From Tessaracoccus antarcticus (GTDB taxonomy: Bacteria > Actinomycetota > Actinomycetes > Propionibacteriales > Propionibacteriaceae): a stretch of 64,000 nt of DNA. Under the pieces are notes generated by a model. That model worked only from the letters and a program-made list of their open reading frames with translations, had not been told where the DNA came from and made no database searches. This document shows positions 8,643 to 18,168 of this stretch, piece by piece; position 1 is the stretch's first letter, and each line of letters opens with the position of its first letter. The position numbers and the translations under genes were made by a program. Location: contig NZ_REFW01000002.1 in the NCBI RefSeq assembly GCF_003688855.1, positions 558,001-622,000 on the forward strand, written 5' to 3'.

Positions 8643-10025
8643 TCAGGACTTCGGCCAGGAGGCCTCGATGGTGTCGAGGACGTCCTTGCTGCTCTTGTCG
8701 AGCGCGATCCAGTCGGTCATGCCCTTCCAGAACGAACCGGAGCCGACGGCACCGGGCATCAGGTCGGAACCGTCGAAGCGGAACACGGTCTTCTCATCGG
8801 ACAGCAGCTTGAAGGCCAGCTGATCGATGGGGGACTTCAGGTTCGCGGGGTCCAGTTCCTTGTTGGCGGACAGCCAGCCGGCGGGCGAGGCCTTGGCCTT
8901 CTCGTTGCTCCACTCGGGTGAGGTCAGGTAGGCCTGGAAGGCCTGGACCTCGGGGCGGTCGGCGAACGCCGTGGCGAACTCGCCACCACCCAGGAGGGGC
9001 TTGACGTCGGCGTCCTTGCCGGGCAGGTAGAAAGCGAAGACGTCGCCGTCCTCGGCGATCTTGGTGCCCTCGGGCCAGTTGGCCTGGTAGAAGGACGCCT
9101 GGCGGTGCATGTAGCACTGGCCGTCGAGGATGGGCAGGCCCGCGTCGCCGAAGGCGGTCGTGGCGATGGTCTTGACGTTGCCGTAACCACCGTTGACGTA
9201 CTTGTCGTTCTTCAGGATGGCGCCTGCCATGTCGAGAGCCTCAACCACCTTGGGGTCGTTGAAGGGCATCTCGTGGTTGACCCACTTGTCGTACTCCTCG
9301 GGGGTCACGGTGCGCAGCATCATGTCCTCGAGCCAGTCGGTGGCCGGCCAGCCGGTGGCGGCACCGGACTCGATGCCTGCACACCACGGCTTGGCGTCAG
9401 GGTGCTCGGTGGCGATCTTCTCGGTGAGGGCCATCAGCTCGTCGAGCGTGGTGGGGATCTCGTAGCCACCGTCCGACATCAGGCTGGGGGAGTACCACAC
9501 GAACGACTTGGCGTTGGCGCCCACGGGGACGGCGTAGTACTTGCCATCGACGGTGCCATAGCCCTTCCATGCCTCGTTGTAGTACTTGTCGACGTTGGCG
9601 TCGGCGGCTGCGGCCACAGGCTTCACGGCGTCCGGGAAGCGGTCCACGAGCGTCTTGAGGAGGCCGGGCTGCGGGATGTAGGCGATGTCGGGCGGGGAGC
9701 CGGCCTCGATCTTCACCGGCAGTTGTGCCTCGAATTCACGGGAACCTTCGTACGCAATGGTGGCCCCGGTGCACTTCTCGAAGGGCTTGTACGAGTCAAT
9801 CTGGGGCTGGTCCTCGGGCGAGACGATGGAGGCATAGACCGTGACGGTCTTGCCGGAAAGGTCTCCGTAGGACTCATACGCTGCGCAGTCGGCACTGCTG
9901 GCGCTGTCGGTCCCGCCCGCGGTCGGCTCGCCGGGAGTGGCGCCACCGTTGCTGCAGGCGGCCAGGGCCACCAGAGAAGCGACCCCGAGGGAGGCCACGG
10001 CAAATCTGTTCTTCTTGCGGAACAT
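8643..10025 (-). CDS. Sugar ABC transporter substrate-binding lipoprotein (AglE-like)
   Basis: About 460 residues with a lipoprotein signal peptide ([23 protein letters not shown], lipobox LAAC). The mature part is a family-1 extracellular solute-binding protein: [21 protein letters not shown]-like start, [49 protein letters not shown], and a long C-terminal domain. It captures sugar outside the membrane for the two permeases downstream. Two adjacent ATGs exist; the second (10023-10025) is better spaced from AAAGGA. The overall look is of alpha-glucoside binders, but the sugar is an inference. It is divergent from aceE. Confidence 0.88.
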   Translation of the reverse strand: MFRKKNRFAVASLGVASLVALAACSNGGATPGEPTAGGTDSASSADCAAYESYGDLSGKTVTVYASIVSPEDQPQIDSYKPFEKCTGATIAYEGSREFEAQLPVKIEAGSPPDIAYIPQPGLLKTLVDRFPDAVKPVAAAADANVDKYYNEAWKGYGTVDGKYYAVPVGANAKSFVWYSPSLMSDGGYEIPTTLDELMALTEKIATEHPDAKPWCAGIESGAATGWPATDWLEDMMLRTVTPEEYDKWVNHEMPFNDPKVVEALDMAGAILKNDKYVNGGYGNVKTIATTAFGDAGLPILDGQCYMHRQASFYQANWPEGTKIAEDGDVFAFYLPGKDADVKPLLGGGEFATAFADRPEVQAFQAYLTSPEWSNEKAKASPAGWLSANKELDPANLKSPIDQLAFKLLSDEKTVFRFDGSDLMPGAVGSGSFWKGMTDWIALDKSSKDVLDTIEASWPKS

Positions 10026-10044
10026 CATCGTCCTTTCGAAACGG

Positions 10045-10064
10045 ACCAGCCTCCGTCGGCTGGT
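10045..10064 (-). other. Leader hairpin upstream of the binding-protein gene
   Basis: Perfect 7-bp arms (10045-10051 and 10058-10064) with a 6-nt loop lie about 10 nt before the ribosome site of the binding-protein gene. This could affect mRNA stability or initiation. It is short enough to occur by chance in GC-rich DNA. Confidence 0.35.
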
Positions 10065-10240
10065 TCAGCGATTTCCCCCAGTCAACCCGAGTTCTCGCCC
10101 GCACGACACAGGAACGGGTCACGAACCAATAACGATCTGTCCACGTTCACGTCCCGCGCTCCGGCGCGCCCAGGGGTTGCTTCCCGTGGTGCCGATTCCC
10201 TGGTGGCGGGCGGAACGTGAAACTTCACCGGGGTGGGGGG

Positions 10241-10246
10241 TATCTT
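10241..10246 (+). promoter_or_regulatory. Candidate aceE promoter -10 (TATCTT) with inverted repeat upstream
   Basis: TATCTT lies 59 nt before the aceE GTG. An inverted repeat GTGAA-AC-TTCAC (10217-10228) sits in the -35 region and could be a regulator site. No canonical -35 is visible. The rest of the 280-nt divergent region (10026-10305) holds nothing else I can name. Confidence 0.35.
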
Positions 10247-10305
10247 GGACGCGATGCGGGCGGCTGCGGACTGCGGATCAGCCCTTGACAACCGAGAGGA
10301 CTCAC

Positions 10306-13068
10306 GTGACCCAAATGGATGAGGCCGGACCGATCCTCAATGGACTTCCCACCACTCTGCCGGACAGCGACCTCGACGAGACGGCCGAGTGGCTCGAATC
10401 ACTCGACGGCGTCATCGAGCAAGGTGGGCGCCACAGGGCCCGGTACGTGATGTTGAAGCTGCTTGAGCGTGCACGGGAGCGCCAGATAGGTGTCCCGTCC
10501 CTGACGGGCACTGACTACATCAACACCATTCCACCGTCCCAGGAGCCGACGTTCCCGGGCGACGAGATGCTGGAACGTGAGATTCGACGCCTGCTTCGCT
10601 GGAATGCCGCCATCATGGTGCACCGCGCTCAGCGACCCGGCATCGGCGTCGGCGGCCACATCGCCACCTACGCCTCGTCGGCCACCCTGTACGAAGTGGG
10701 CTTCAACCACTTCTTCCGTGGCAAGGACCACCCCGGCGGCGGAGACCAGATCTTCTTCCAGGGCCACGCCTCGCCCGGTATGTACGCCCGCGCCTTCCTC
10801 GAGGGGCGCCTCCAGGAGGAGGACCTCGACGGTTTCCGCCAGGAGCACAGCCACTACGTCAATGGTGAGCTGCGAGCGCTGCCGTCGTATCCGCACCCCC
10901 ACCAGATGCCCAAGTTCTGGGAGTTCCCCACGGTCTCCATGGGCATCGGTCCCATGAATGCCATTTACCAGGCACAGTTCAACCGGTACCTCCACAATCG
11001 CGGGATGAAGGACACGTCGCAGCAGCACGTGTGGGCATTCCTGGGCGACGGTGAAATGGACGAACCGGAATCGCGCGGTCTGCTGCAGACTGCTGCCAAT
11101 GACGAACTCGACAACCTCACTTTTGTCATCAACTGCAACCTGCAGCGCCTTGACGGCCCTGTGCGCGGCAACGGCAAAATCATGCAGGAACTGGAAGCCT
11201 TCTTCCGCGGCGCAGGCTGGAACGTCATCAAGGCGGTCTGGGGTCGGGGCTGGGATCCGCTCCTGGCCGCCGACAGTGAGGGTGCTCTCGTCAACCTCAT
11301 GAACTCCACCTCGGACGGCGATTACCAGACGTTCAAGGCCAACGACGGTGCCTACGTCCGCAAACACTTCTTCGAGCGCGATCCGCGCACCGCGGCGATG
11401 GTCAAGGACTGGTCCGACGACGACATCTGGCGTCTGACCCGCGGCGGCCACGACTACCAGAAGGTGTACTCGGCCTACAAGTCCGCCACGGAGTTCACGG
11501 GGGCGCCCACGGTCATCCTGGCGCACACCATCAAGGGGTACTTCCTGGGCAAGCACTTCGCAGGCCGCAACGCCACGCACCAGATGAAGAAGCTGGCACT
11601 GGATGACCTCAAGACCTTCCGCGACCGTGTGAACTTGCCCATCACCGACAAGGTGCTGGAGGAGGATCCGTACCGTCCTCCGTATGTGCGCCCCGATGAC
11701 AACGATCCGCGAATGCGCTACATCCACGAACGTCGCCGCGAACTGGGGGGCTACCTCCCGGAGCGCCGCGGGGACCGCAAGTTCCTGTCCCTGCCCGGGG
11801 ACAAGGCCTACGCCAGCGTCCGCAAGGGCTCCGGCAGGCAGGAGATCGCCACCACCATGGCGTTCGTCCGCCTGCTCAAGGACCTCATGCGGGACAAGGA
11901 GTTCGCGCCGCACGTGGTGCCGATCATCCCCGATGAGGCCCGCACGTTCGGCATTGACGCGTTCTTCCCCACCATCAAGATCTACAACCCCCACGGGCAG
12001 AACTACACGCCCGTGGACAACGAGTTGTTCCTGGCCTACCGGGAGGCGAAGAACGGCCAGATCCTGCACACGGGCATCAACGAGGCCGGATCGGTGGCCG
12101 CGTTCACCGCCGCCGGCACGTCCTACGCGACCCACGGGATCCCCATGGTCCCCGTGTACGTGTTCTACTCGATGTTCGGGTTCCAGCGCGTCGGCGACTT
12201 CCTCTGGGCGGCCGGTGACCAGCTCACCCGCGGCTTCCTGATCGGGGCGACGGCGGGCCGCACGACTCTGACGGGTGAGGGCACCCAGCACATGGACGGC
12301 CATTCGCCCTTGCTGGCGTCGACCAACCCCGCCGTGGTGTCCTACGATCCTGCCTACGGCTACGAGATCGCGCACATCGTGCGGAACGGCCTCGAGCGCA
12401 TGTACGGGGAGAAGCCTGATGACGTCATGTACTACATCACGGTGTACAACGAGCCCAACGTGCAACCCACCGAGCCCGAGGACGTGGACATCGAGGGCAT
12501 CCTCAGGGGCATGTACCTGCTGAAGGCGGGCTCCTTCGACGGTGTCGGCGAGGACGCGCGCCGCGCACAGATCCTGGCCTCAGGTGTGGGTGTGCCGTGG
12601 GCCCTTGAGGCCCAGCAGTTGCTCAAGGAGGACTTCGGCGTGGTGGCCGATGTCTGGAGCGTCACCTCGTGGGGCGAGCTGCGTCGCGAGGGCCTGGAAC
12701 AGGATGAGAAGAAGTTCCTGGACCCGTGGGGCGAGTACGAGCCCACCTGGGTGGAGAAGAAGCTCGGCGAGGCGCAGGGACCGGTCGTTGCCGTGTCCGA
12801 CTACATGCGCGCCGTCCCCGACCAGATCCGCCAGTGGGTGCCGGGCGATTACACCACGCTCGGTGCTGACGGATTCGGGTTCTCCGACACGCGTGCGGCG
12901 GCCCGTCGGTACTTCCACATCGACGGACCCTCCATCGCCGTGGCAGTGCTGCAGAGCCTCGGCACCACCGGGGACGTTCCCACGCAATGGGCTTCGGACG
13001 CCGCAAAGAAGTACCGGATCGACGACGTGACGGCCGGTACCTCCGGCAATGCTGGTGGCGACTCCTGA
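10306..13068 (+). CDS. aceE: Pyruvate dehydrogenase E1 component, homodimeric type
   Basis: A 920-residue enzyme, the normal length for single-chain AceE. The frame is open far upstream; I start at GTG 10306 because GAGAGGA lies 5 nt before it and the next residues ([19 protein letters not shown], then [16 protein letters not shown]) match family N-termini. It decarboxylates pyruvate with thiamine diphosphate and passes the acetyl group to the E2 lipoyl domain. The ThDP motif [12 protein letters not shown]...INCNL and the histidine-rich [21 protein letters not shown] region are visible. E2 and E3 are not in this window. The downstream hairpin and DUF3052 gene follow directly. Confidence 0.96.
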   Translation: MTQMDEAGPILNGLPTTLPDSDLDETAEWLESLDGVIEQGGRHRARYVMLKLLERARERQIGVPSLTGTDYINTIPPSQEPTFPGDEMLEREIRRLLRWNAAIMVHRAQRPGIGVGGHIATYASSATLYEVGFNHFFRGKDHPGGGDQIFFQGHASPGMYARAFLEGRLQEEDLDGFRQEHSHYVNGELRALPSYPHPHQMPKFWEFPTVSMGIGPMNAIYQAQFNRYLHNRGMKDTSQQHVWAFLGDGEMDEPESRGLLQTAANDELDNLTFVINCNLQRLDGPVRGNGKIMQELEAFFRGAGWNVIKAVWGRGWDPLLAADSEGALVNLMNSTSDGDYQTFKANDGAYVRKHFFERDPRTAAMVKDWSDDDIWRLTRGGHDYQKVYSAYKSATEFTGAPTVILAHTIKGYFLGKHFAGRNATHQMKKLALDDLKTFRDRVNLPITDKVLEEDPYRPPYVRPDDNDPRMRYIHERRRELGGYLPERRGDRKFLSLPGDKAYASVRKGSGRQEIATTMAFVRLLKDLMRDKEFAPHVVPIIPDEARTFGIDAFFPTIKIYNPHGQNYTPVDNELFLAYREAKNGQILHTGINEAGSVAAFTAAGTSYATHGIPMVPVYVFYSMFGFQRVGDFLWAAGDQLTRGFLIGATAGRTTLTGEGTQHMDGHSPLLASTNPAVVSYDPAYGYEIAHIVRNGLERMYGEKPDDVMYYITVYNEPNVQPTEPEDVDIEGILRGMYLLKAGSFDGVGEDARRAQILASGVGVPWALEAQQLLKEDFGVVADVWSVTSWGELRREGLEQDEKKFLDPWGEYEPTWVEKKLGEAQGPVVAVSDYMRAVPDQIRQWVPGDYTTLGADGFGFSDTRAAARRYFHIDGPSIAVAVLQSLGTTGDVPTQWASDAAKKYRIDDVTAGTSGNAGGDS

Positions 13069-13087
13069 CGGGACGCGCCGTCCAACG

Positions 13088-13121
13088 CACCGCCCTCCGC
13101 TGACTTCAGCGGGGGGCGGTG
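13088..13121 (+). terminator. aceE transcription terminator hairpin
   Basis: Sixteen-nt arms (13088-13103 and 13106-13121) pair throughout with one G-T wobble and a 2-nt loop, 19 nt after the aceE stop. No T-tract follows, as is common for high-GC terminators. Confidence 0.75.
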
Positions 13122-13186
13122 TGCGCTGGGGCCCCTTCATCTGGCAGGCTGGGGGCCGTGTACGTCATTCTTGGAAGGATCGAACT

Positions 13187-13591
13187 GTGAGTGCGGCTGA
13201 GGGGGCGGAGCTGCTCGGCCTTGAACCCGGCATGGTCGTCGAGGAAGTTGGCTGGGATGAGGACGTGGATGCATCGCTCCGCGAACACATCATGGACATC
13301 ATCGACGCCGACATGGTGGAAGAGGCGCTGGAGGGCGTGGACGTTGTCCTGCTCTGGTGGCGCGACGACGACGGCGAAGTGGCCGATGGCCTCGTGGAGG
13401 CCATGACGGACCTCGCGCCGCAGGGCTACATCTGGCTGATGACACCGAAGGTGGGACGCGACGGCTTCATCGAGGCGAGCGACCTCGACGAGGGAGCCGT
13501 CACGGCAGGTCTGGCGTTGACAGGGACCGCCAACGTCAGCGCTGAGTGGCAGGCCCACAAAGTGGTCCGGCCCAAAAGCTCTCGCCGCTAG
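13187..13591 (+). CDS. DUF3052-family protein
   Basis: A 134-residue acidic protein from GTG 13187, with GGAAGGA 8 nt upstream. It contains GLEPGMVVEEVGWDEDVD, REHIMDIIDADMVEEALEGVDVVLLWWRDDDGEVADGLVEA-type helices and strands, YIWLMTPKVGRDG and SAEWQAHKVVRPK. This is the conserved actinobacterial DUF3052 family, often encoded next to aceE; its biochemical role is not known to me. The WLMTPK segment resembles phosphate-binding turns but no catalytic set is evident. It is separated from aceE by a terminator, so it probably has its own promoter. Confidence 0.85.
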   Translation: MSAAEGAELLGLEPGMVVEEVGWDEDVDASLREHIMDIIDADMVEEALEGVDVVLLWWRDDDGEVADGLVEAMTDLAPQGYIWLMTPKVGRDGFIEASDLDEGAVTAGLALTGTANVSAEWQAHKVVRPKSSRR

Positions 13592-13620
13592 TCCTCTTTC
13601 CACACCCAAGGAGCTTCTCC

Positions 13621-15831
13621 ATGCCCTCACGCATCGGCGTCCTGACATCGGGCGGTGATGCACAGGGCATGAATGCTGCTGTGCGCGCCATCGTCCGCGC
13701 CGCCATTCACCGCGGAGCCGAGGTTTTTGCCATCCGCGAAGGGTGGCTGGGCGCCGTCGAGGGTGGCGCGAACATCGCGAGAATGGGCTGGTCCGACGTC
13801 TCGGGCATCCTCAACAAGGGCGGGACCATCATCGGCACTGCCCGGTGTGTCGCCTTCCGTGACGAGGGCGGTCGCCGTCGCGCCGTGCGCAATCTCATCC
13901 AGCAGGGCATCGACCACGTCATCGTCATCGGCGGGGACGGATCCCTCACCGGCAGTGCCCTGCTCCGCGCCGAGTGGCCGGCCCACGTGGAGCAGCTCCT
14001 CGGAAGCGGGGACATCACACCCGAGCAGGCAGAGTCGCACCCCGTACTCCACATCGTGGGACTCGTGGGCTCCATTGACAACGACATGGTCGGCACCGAC
14101 ATGACCATCGGCACCGACTCCGCCCTTCACCGCATCACCGAGGCCATCGACGCCATCAGCTCGACGGCGGAGTCCCACCAGCGGACGTTCATCGTGGAGG
14201 TCATGGGCCGCAACTGCGGATACCTGGCACTCATGAGTGCCGTGGCAGGTGGCGCAGATTACGCCTTCCTCCCCGAGGTGCCTCCGCGTGACGGGTGGGA
14301 GGACCGGCTCGTGGAACTGCTGGCGCGGGGACGAGCCGCCGGTCGTCGCGACTCCATCGTCATCGTCGCCGAGGGTGCGGCGGACCGTCACGGGAGCCCC
14401 ATCACGGCGCAGGGGATCCAACAGGCCATCGCCGAGCGCACCGGCGAGGCCGCGCGCATCACCATCCTCGGGCACGTGCAGCGGGGCGGACGCCCCAGCG
14501 CCTACGACCGGTGGATGGCCACCGCCTGCGGCGTCGAGGCCGTGAACCAGATTCTCGCTGCCGAGGCGGACACCGAACCGGTCCTGGTGGGTGTGAGGCG
14601 CGACGCCGTCGCCTGGCAGCCGCTGCTGGAGGCCGTGGACGAGACGCGCGGTATCGCGGACCACATCCGCAACGGCAACTACCTGCAGGCGGTGCAGGCC
14701 CGGGGCGCTGGATTCACCACCATGATCGACATCTACCGTGGCATCACCGAGGCGAAGGCGTCCAAGGAGGAGCGGGCCGGCGCGAAGCGGATCGCCATCA
14801 TGAACGCAGGAGCCCTGGCGCCCGGCATGAACCAGCTCGCACGGGTGGCCGTCCGCTCCGGCATCGACATGGGCTATCAGGTGTTCGCCATCCAGGGCGG
14901 TGTTCCCGGGCTGGTGGAGGGCAAGTTCTCGCAGTGGTCCTGGTCGGACGTGGAGGGCATGGCCCACACCGGCGGCGCAGACATCGGGACACGACGCTAC
15001 GTGCCGCAGGACACCGACCTGTACGCCATGGCCCGCCAACTCGAGGAGCACCGCATTGATGCGCTCCTGGTGATGGGCGGGTTCCACGCCTACGCCACGG
15101 TGCGGATGCTGGAGAGCGAACGACGCCGCTACCCCGCGTTCGACATCCCCATCGCCGTCGTGCCGGCCAGCATCGACAACAACCTGCCGGGCTGGCCCAT
15201 GGCTGTGGGAGCGGACACGGCCCTCAACACCGTCGTCGATGCCATCGACATGGTGCGCATGTCCGCCTCGGCCAGCAGGCGTGCCTTCATCGTGGAGACC
15301 ATGGGCCGCGGCTGCGGTTTCCTCCCCCTGGTGGGCGGCATCGCCGCCGGCGCCGAGAAGTCATACCTCCCGGAGCTGGGCATCACCCTGTCCGAGTTGG
15401 AGGAGGACATCGCCGCCCTCGTCGACGCCTTCGACACGGGCCGCAACTTCTACCTGGCCGTCATCGGCGAGGACGCCAGCGAGCACTACACCACCGACGT
15501 GCTACGTCGCCTCTTCGAGGCGGAGGGTGGGGGAAAGTTCACGGTCCGGCAGAGCGTCATCGGACACATGCAGCAGGGCGGCACACCGTCGCCCTTCGAC
15601 CGCATCAACGCGACCCGGCTGGCCCACAACGCCATGGTGCACCTCGACAAGCAGCTCGCCGGGGGCACCGCCCACTACTCGGCGGCCTCGAGGGAGGCGC
15701 CCGGGTTGTTCGCCCCGTTCCGCGACGTCACGGACCAGATGGACTGGGACAAGCAGCGACCCCGCGAACAATGGTGGATGAACCTGCGCCCCGTGTTCCT
15801 GCAGCTCAGCCGCCGCCCCGGCCAGCAGTGA
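13621..15831 (+). CDS. ATP-dependent 6-phosphofructokinase, eukaryotic-type tandem-domain form
   Basis: A 736-residue glycolytic enzyme made of two homologous halves; usual bacterial PfkA has one half of about 320 residues. The N-half (1-385) is catalytic: TSGGDAQGMNAAVRAIVR, GGDGS at 104-108 and GSIDND at 150-155, with catalytic Asp153, then GTDMTIGTDSALHRI and VMGRNCGYLAL. Gly107 and Gly150 are the ATP-type residues rather than the Asp/Lys of pyrophosphate enzymes. The C-half (389-736) has lost the ATP site (GGFHAY at 486-491 replaces GGDGS; SIDNN replaces SIDND) and probably binds effectors. GSIDND, GTDMTIGTDSALHRI, GGFxAY and VGADTALNT are hallmarks of eukaryotic PFK. AAGGAG precedes ATG 13621. 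Confidence 0.93.
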   Translation: MPSRIGVLTSGGDAQGMNAAVRAIVRAAIHRGAEVFAIREGWLGAVEGGANIARMGWSDVSGILNKGGTIIGTARCVAFRDEGGRRRAVRNLIQQGIDHVIVIGGDGSLTGSALLRAEWPAHVEQLLGSGDITPEQAESHPVLHIVGLVGSIDNDMVGTDMTIGTDSALHRITEAIDAISSTAESHQRTFIVEVMGRNCGYLALMSAVAGGADYAFLPEVPPRDGWEDRLVELLARGRAAGRRDSIVIVAEGAADRHGSPITAQGIQQAIAERTGEAARITILGHVQRGGRPSAYDRWMATACGVEAVNQILAAEADTEPVLVGVRRDAVAWQPLLEAVDETRGIADHIRNGNYLQAVQARGAGFTTMIDIYRGITEAKASKEERAGAKRIAIMNAGALAPGMNQLARVAVRSGIDMGYQVFAIQGGVPGLVEGKFSQWSWSDVEGMAHTGGADIGTRRYVPQDTDLYAMARQLEEHRIDALLVMGGFHAYATVRMLESERRRYPAFDIPIAVVPASIDNNLPGWPMAVGADTALNTVVDAIDMVRMSASASRRAFIVETMGRGCGFLPLVGGIAAGAEKSYLPELGITLSELEEDIAALVDAFDTGRNFYLAVIGEDASEHYTTDVLRRLFEAEGGGKFTVRQSVIGHMQQGGTPSPFDRINATRLAHNAMVHLDKQLAGGTAHYSAASREAPGLFAPFRDVTDQMDWDKQRPREQWWMNLRPVFLQLSRRPGQQ

Positions 15832-15876
15832 CTGAAGGAGTCTTGGGGGGGGGCTCAGCCCCGACTGCACGGACCC

Positions 15877-18090
15877 CTACTTCGGCTCCTGACCGTCCTT
15901 TGCCGGGTCCGGCTGGCCCGTCGTCTCTAATGCGGTAGCCGGCTTGATCGCCTGCTGGGGTGGCAGCACGCCGTTGTTCTCGGATGCGAGGGGGGCCCAT
16001 CGTCGGGCGAAGTCCAGAAAGACCACCTCCTGGGTGAGGCGGTACAGCTGCAGCAACTCCACCACGTGGCTCTCGTGGTACCCGTAGTGCAGGTTGCGGC
16101 CCGTGAATCGCTCCGGGATGACGGCGCCCGACGATGATCCCGGCGTCAGTCTCACCTCTGCCACGTCCTGCCACCGGCCGTCGGCGTGCGCCTGGAGGGT
16201 CGCGGAGCCCGCCCCCGTGAGGGACAACGTGTTGACGGGGGTGCGATCCACCAACATGTCGTAGGCGGGCGTGACGCTCTCGCCGATGACCTCCGCACGG
16301 CTGAGGCGGACGTCGTCGAATTCGACCACCGTGTTGGCCGGCCCCTTGTTGCCCGAGGTGAGCCGGATTTCGAGTGAGCACCCGGCGCGGGGTGCTGGGA
16401 ACCCCACGTTGTAGGAGGCCCAGGATGTGCTTCGCAGCTTGGAGGTGGTGTGGAGCACCCGGTACTTCCCGGAGCACCGTTCGTAGGCCATGATCTTCCC
16501 CGAGGTTCCCGGAGCGCCGGTGGGAAGTGTGAGGCGGCTCCGCACCGCCAGCGTCAGGGGCTCCTCAGGTGTGAAGGTGCCGGCCTGGACGCTCTGGACG
16601 GCGCCCTGCCACGCGGCGCCATCTGTCACCAGTCGCAGGGCGCCCCCGGATGCGCTGATGGCGGAGCGGGCGTTCAGTGGTGACCAGTTCGCCGGGACCC
16701 CGTTGGTCACCTGTGACATGTCGGAGTTGCGCAGCACGTTGGGTGGAGGTGGGGCGGCGGCCGCGACGGTGGGAATACTCTGGAATGTGGTGTTCAGCCG
16801 GGATGTGCCCCACCAGAAGTCCCCTGAGGTGGCAAGGAGTCGCAGGGGTGCGGCGGGATACCCCCGCACCAGGTCGTAGCTGGACAGGAGGCCGGCCTCC
16901 ACCTGCACCTCGCTGGCCTCCAGGAGCGGCCGCAACTCGGGGACCGTCTCGGTCACCATGGCTGTGGCGCGGGGTTCGTTCATGGTCTTGCCCCAGTAGG
17001 ACAGGGCGATGAGCGCCTCGAAGTTGCCGTTGAGGACGGTGGTGCCGGGCGTCGTGGGGTACTCCTCGAACCACAGGAACCCCTTCTCACGGGACATGAA
17101 CCCGCCCGCGGAGGTTGGAACCATGAAACTCTCAAACGTTTCCCTGCCGTACCGTGCCCAGACGGGGTCGCCCGTGACGTCCTCCAGGAGGACCGTCAGC
17201 GTGAGGATGTTGGCCTGCGCGAGGCCGGAATGCCAGGGCGCTCGCAGCGTCGGGACCGATGGGTTGGCGGAGTAGTCGAAGTCAAAGGGGAACCAGCGCG
17301 ACGTGACACCGTCCACCACCCGGGTGGTGCTGTGCGCCACGAGATGGCCGGCAGCCGTGGCCGCGAGACACTTCTTCTGGGACGCGGTGCTGCGAGTGTC
17401 CTTCAACACCTGCCGGATGAAGTTGCCGATGTATTGGGGGTTGAAGGCTCCTGCAGGCTGCTGTCCGGTTTGTGGCGATGAAGGCATGCCGTTGTCCAGG
17501 ACGTCGAATCCTGATGGGATCGGCGCCCCCACGCAGGCCTTGGTGGGGGCAACAGGGATGACGGGGGCCGGTGACCCGGACGCTGGGGTGAAACGCACCA
17601 TGTTGTTGAAGACCCACATGGTCTTCCAGCCGTAGCGGGTCGGGTTGGTGGACGCCACGTCCACTACGCTGGCCCGAATCCAGCTCCGGCAGCCGTTGCG
17701 GCCCGTGACGGCGGTGTCGCACTCCGTCCTCCATGCGCGCCCGTCCAGGGTGTGTTCGCCGGGGGTGGCCAGCGGGTTGCCCGCCCACGGTCCACGAGGG
17801 CTCGCCCGGTACGTCAGGTTGTTGAAGGTCCAGCCGGTGGTGCTGACGAACGAGTTGCCCCTGGCAGCGACGGTGGTGGCGATGATCTCAGTGCGGCACC
17901 GCGTCACCGTGCTGCTGTACGCAGAGCATGCCGTGCGCCACGTACGGCCGTTGACGTGGTGGGTGCCGGGGGTGATGTAGACGTCCAGCGCTGCGGCGGG
18001 AGGGGTTGGGGACAGCCAGGTACAGACGAGGACCACTCCCATCACCAGGGCCATGGCCCGTGAGACGCAGCGCATCACACCTTGTCGCAT
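15877..18090 (-). CDS. Secreted D-glucuronyl C5-epimerase-like protein with N-terminal four-cysteine module
   Basis: About 737 residues from ATG 18088-18090 (AAGGG 6 nt upstream; an upstream GTG is less well spaced). The signal peptide ends near residue 34 (PPAAA-LDVY). Residues 36-168 are the two-fold repeated module with Cys55, 65, 124 and 134. Residues about 215-440 resemble the D-glucuronyl C5-epimerase C-terminal fold: RWFPFDFDYS, PWHSGLAQANILTLTVLLEDVTGD and GFLWFEEYPTTPGTTVLNGNFEALIALSYW. A jelly-roll-like carbohydrate-binding segment (about 450-600) interrupts it before NLHYGYHESHVVELLQLYRLTQEVVFLDFARRW, which looks like the end of the same fold. A role in processing uronic-acid polysaccharide outside the cell is inferred; it could instead be a lyase-like (alpha/alpha)6 enzyme. 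Confidence 0.72.
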   Translation of the reverse strand: MRQGVMRCVSRAMALVMGVVLVCTWLSPTPPAAALDVYITPGTHHVNGRTWRTACSAYSSTVTRCRTEIIATTVAARGNSFVSTTGWTFNNLTYRASPRGPWAGNPLATPGEHTLDGRAWRTECDTAVTGRNGCRSWIRASVVDVASTNPTRYGWKTMWVFNNMVRFTPASGSPAPVIPVAPTKACVGAPIPSGFDVLDNGMPSSPQTGQQPAGAFNPQYIGNFIRQVLKDTRSTASQKKCLAATAAGHLVAHSTTRVVDGVTSRWFPFDFDYSANPSVPTLRAPWHSGLAQANILTLTVLLEDVTGDPVWARYGRETFESFMVPTSAGGFMSREKGFLWFEEYPTTPGTTVLNGNFEALIALSYWGKTMNEPRATAMVTETVPELRPLLEASEVQVEAGLLSSYDLVRGYPAAPLRLLATSGDFWWGTSRLNTTFQSIPTVAAAAPPPPNVLRNSDMSQVTNGVPANWSPLNARSAISASGGALRLVTDGAAWQGAVQSVQAGTFTPEEPLTLAVRSRLTLPTGAPGTSGKIMAYERCSGKYRVLHTTSKLRSTSWASYNVGFPAPRAGCSLEIRLTSGNKGPANTVVEFDDVRLSRAEVIGESVTPAYDMLVDRTPVNTLSLTGAGSATLQAHADGRWQDVAEVRLTPGSSSGAVIPERFTGRNLHYGYHESHVVELLQLYRLTQEVVFLDFARRWAPLASENNGVLPPQQAIKPATALETTGQPDPAKDGQEPK
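17587..17985 (-). other. Four-cysteine two-repeat secreted module, copy 1 (in the C5-epimerase-like protein)
   Basis: Encodes the module directly after the signal peptide. Half A: TPGTHHVNGRTWRTAC, RCRTEI, GWTFNNLTY. Half B: GEHTLDGRAWRTECDTA, GCRSWI, WVFNNMVRF. Both halves have a C-x9-C pair. Confidence 0.8.
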
Positions 18091-18168
18091 CCTGTTCCCT
18101 TCCACCCCACATGTTCTCCCCGCACCCTTTCACGGATGGCGCATGCTCGGAAGGGGTCGGGGCGTGTT

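Noticed and set aside
10399-12465. A 688-codon open frame antisense to aceE
   Set aside because: Low-complexity Val/Gly/His/Arg-rich translation with no domain; a typical antisense shadow of a high-GC gene whose sense frame is clearly AceE.
13627-15087. A 486-codon open frame antisense to the phosphofructokinase gene
   Set aside because: His/Val/Asp-rich shadow product with no start signal or domain.
13621-15831. Pyrophosphate-dependent PFK
   Set aside because: The two positions that distinguish PPi enzymes (Asp after GGD, Lys before TIDND) are both Gly here, as in ATP enzymes.
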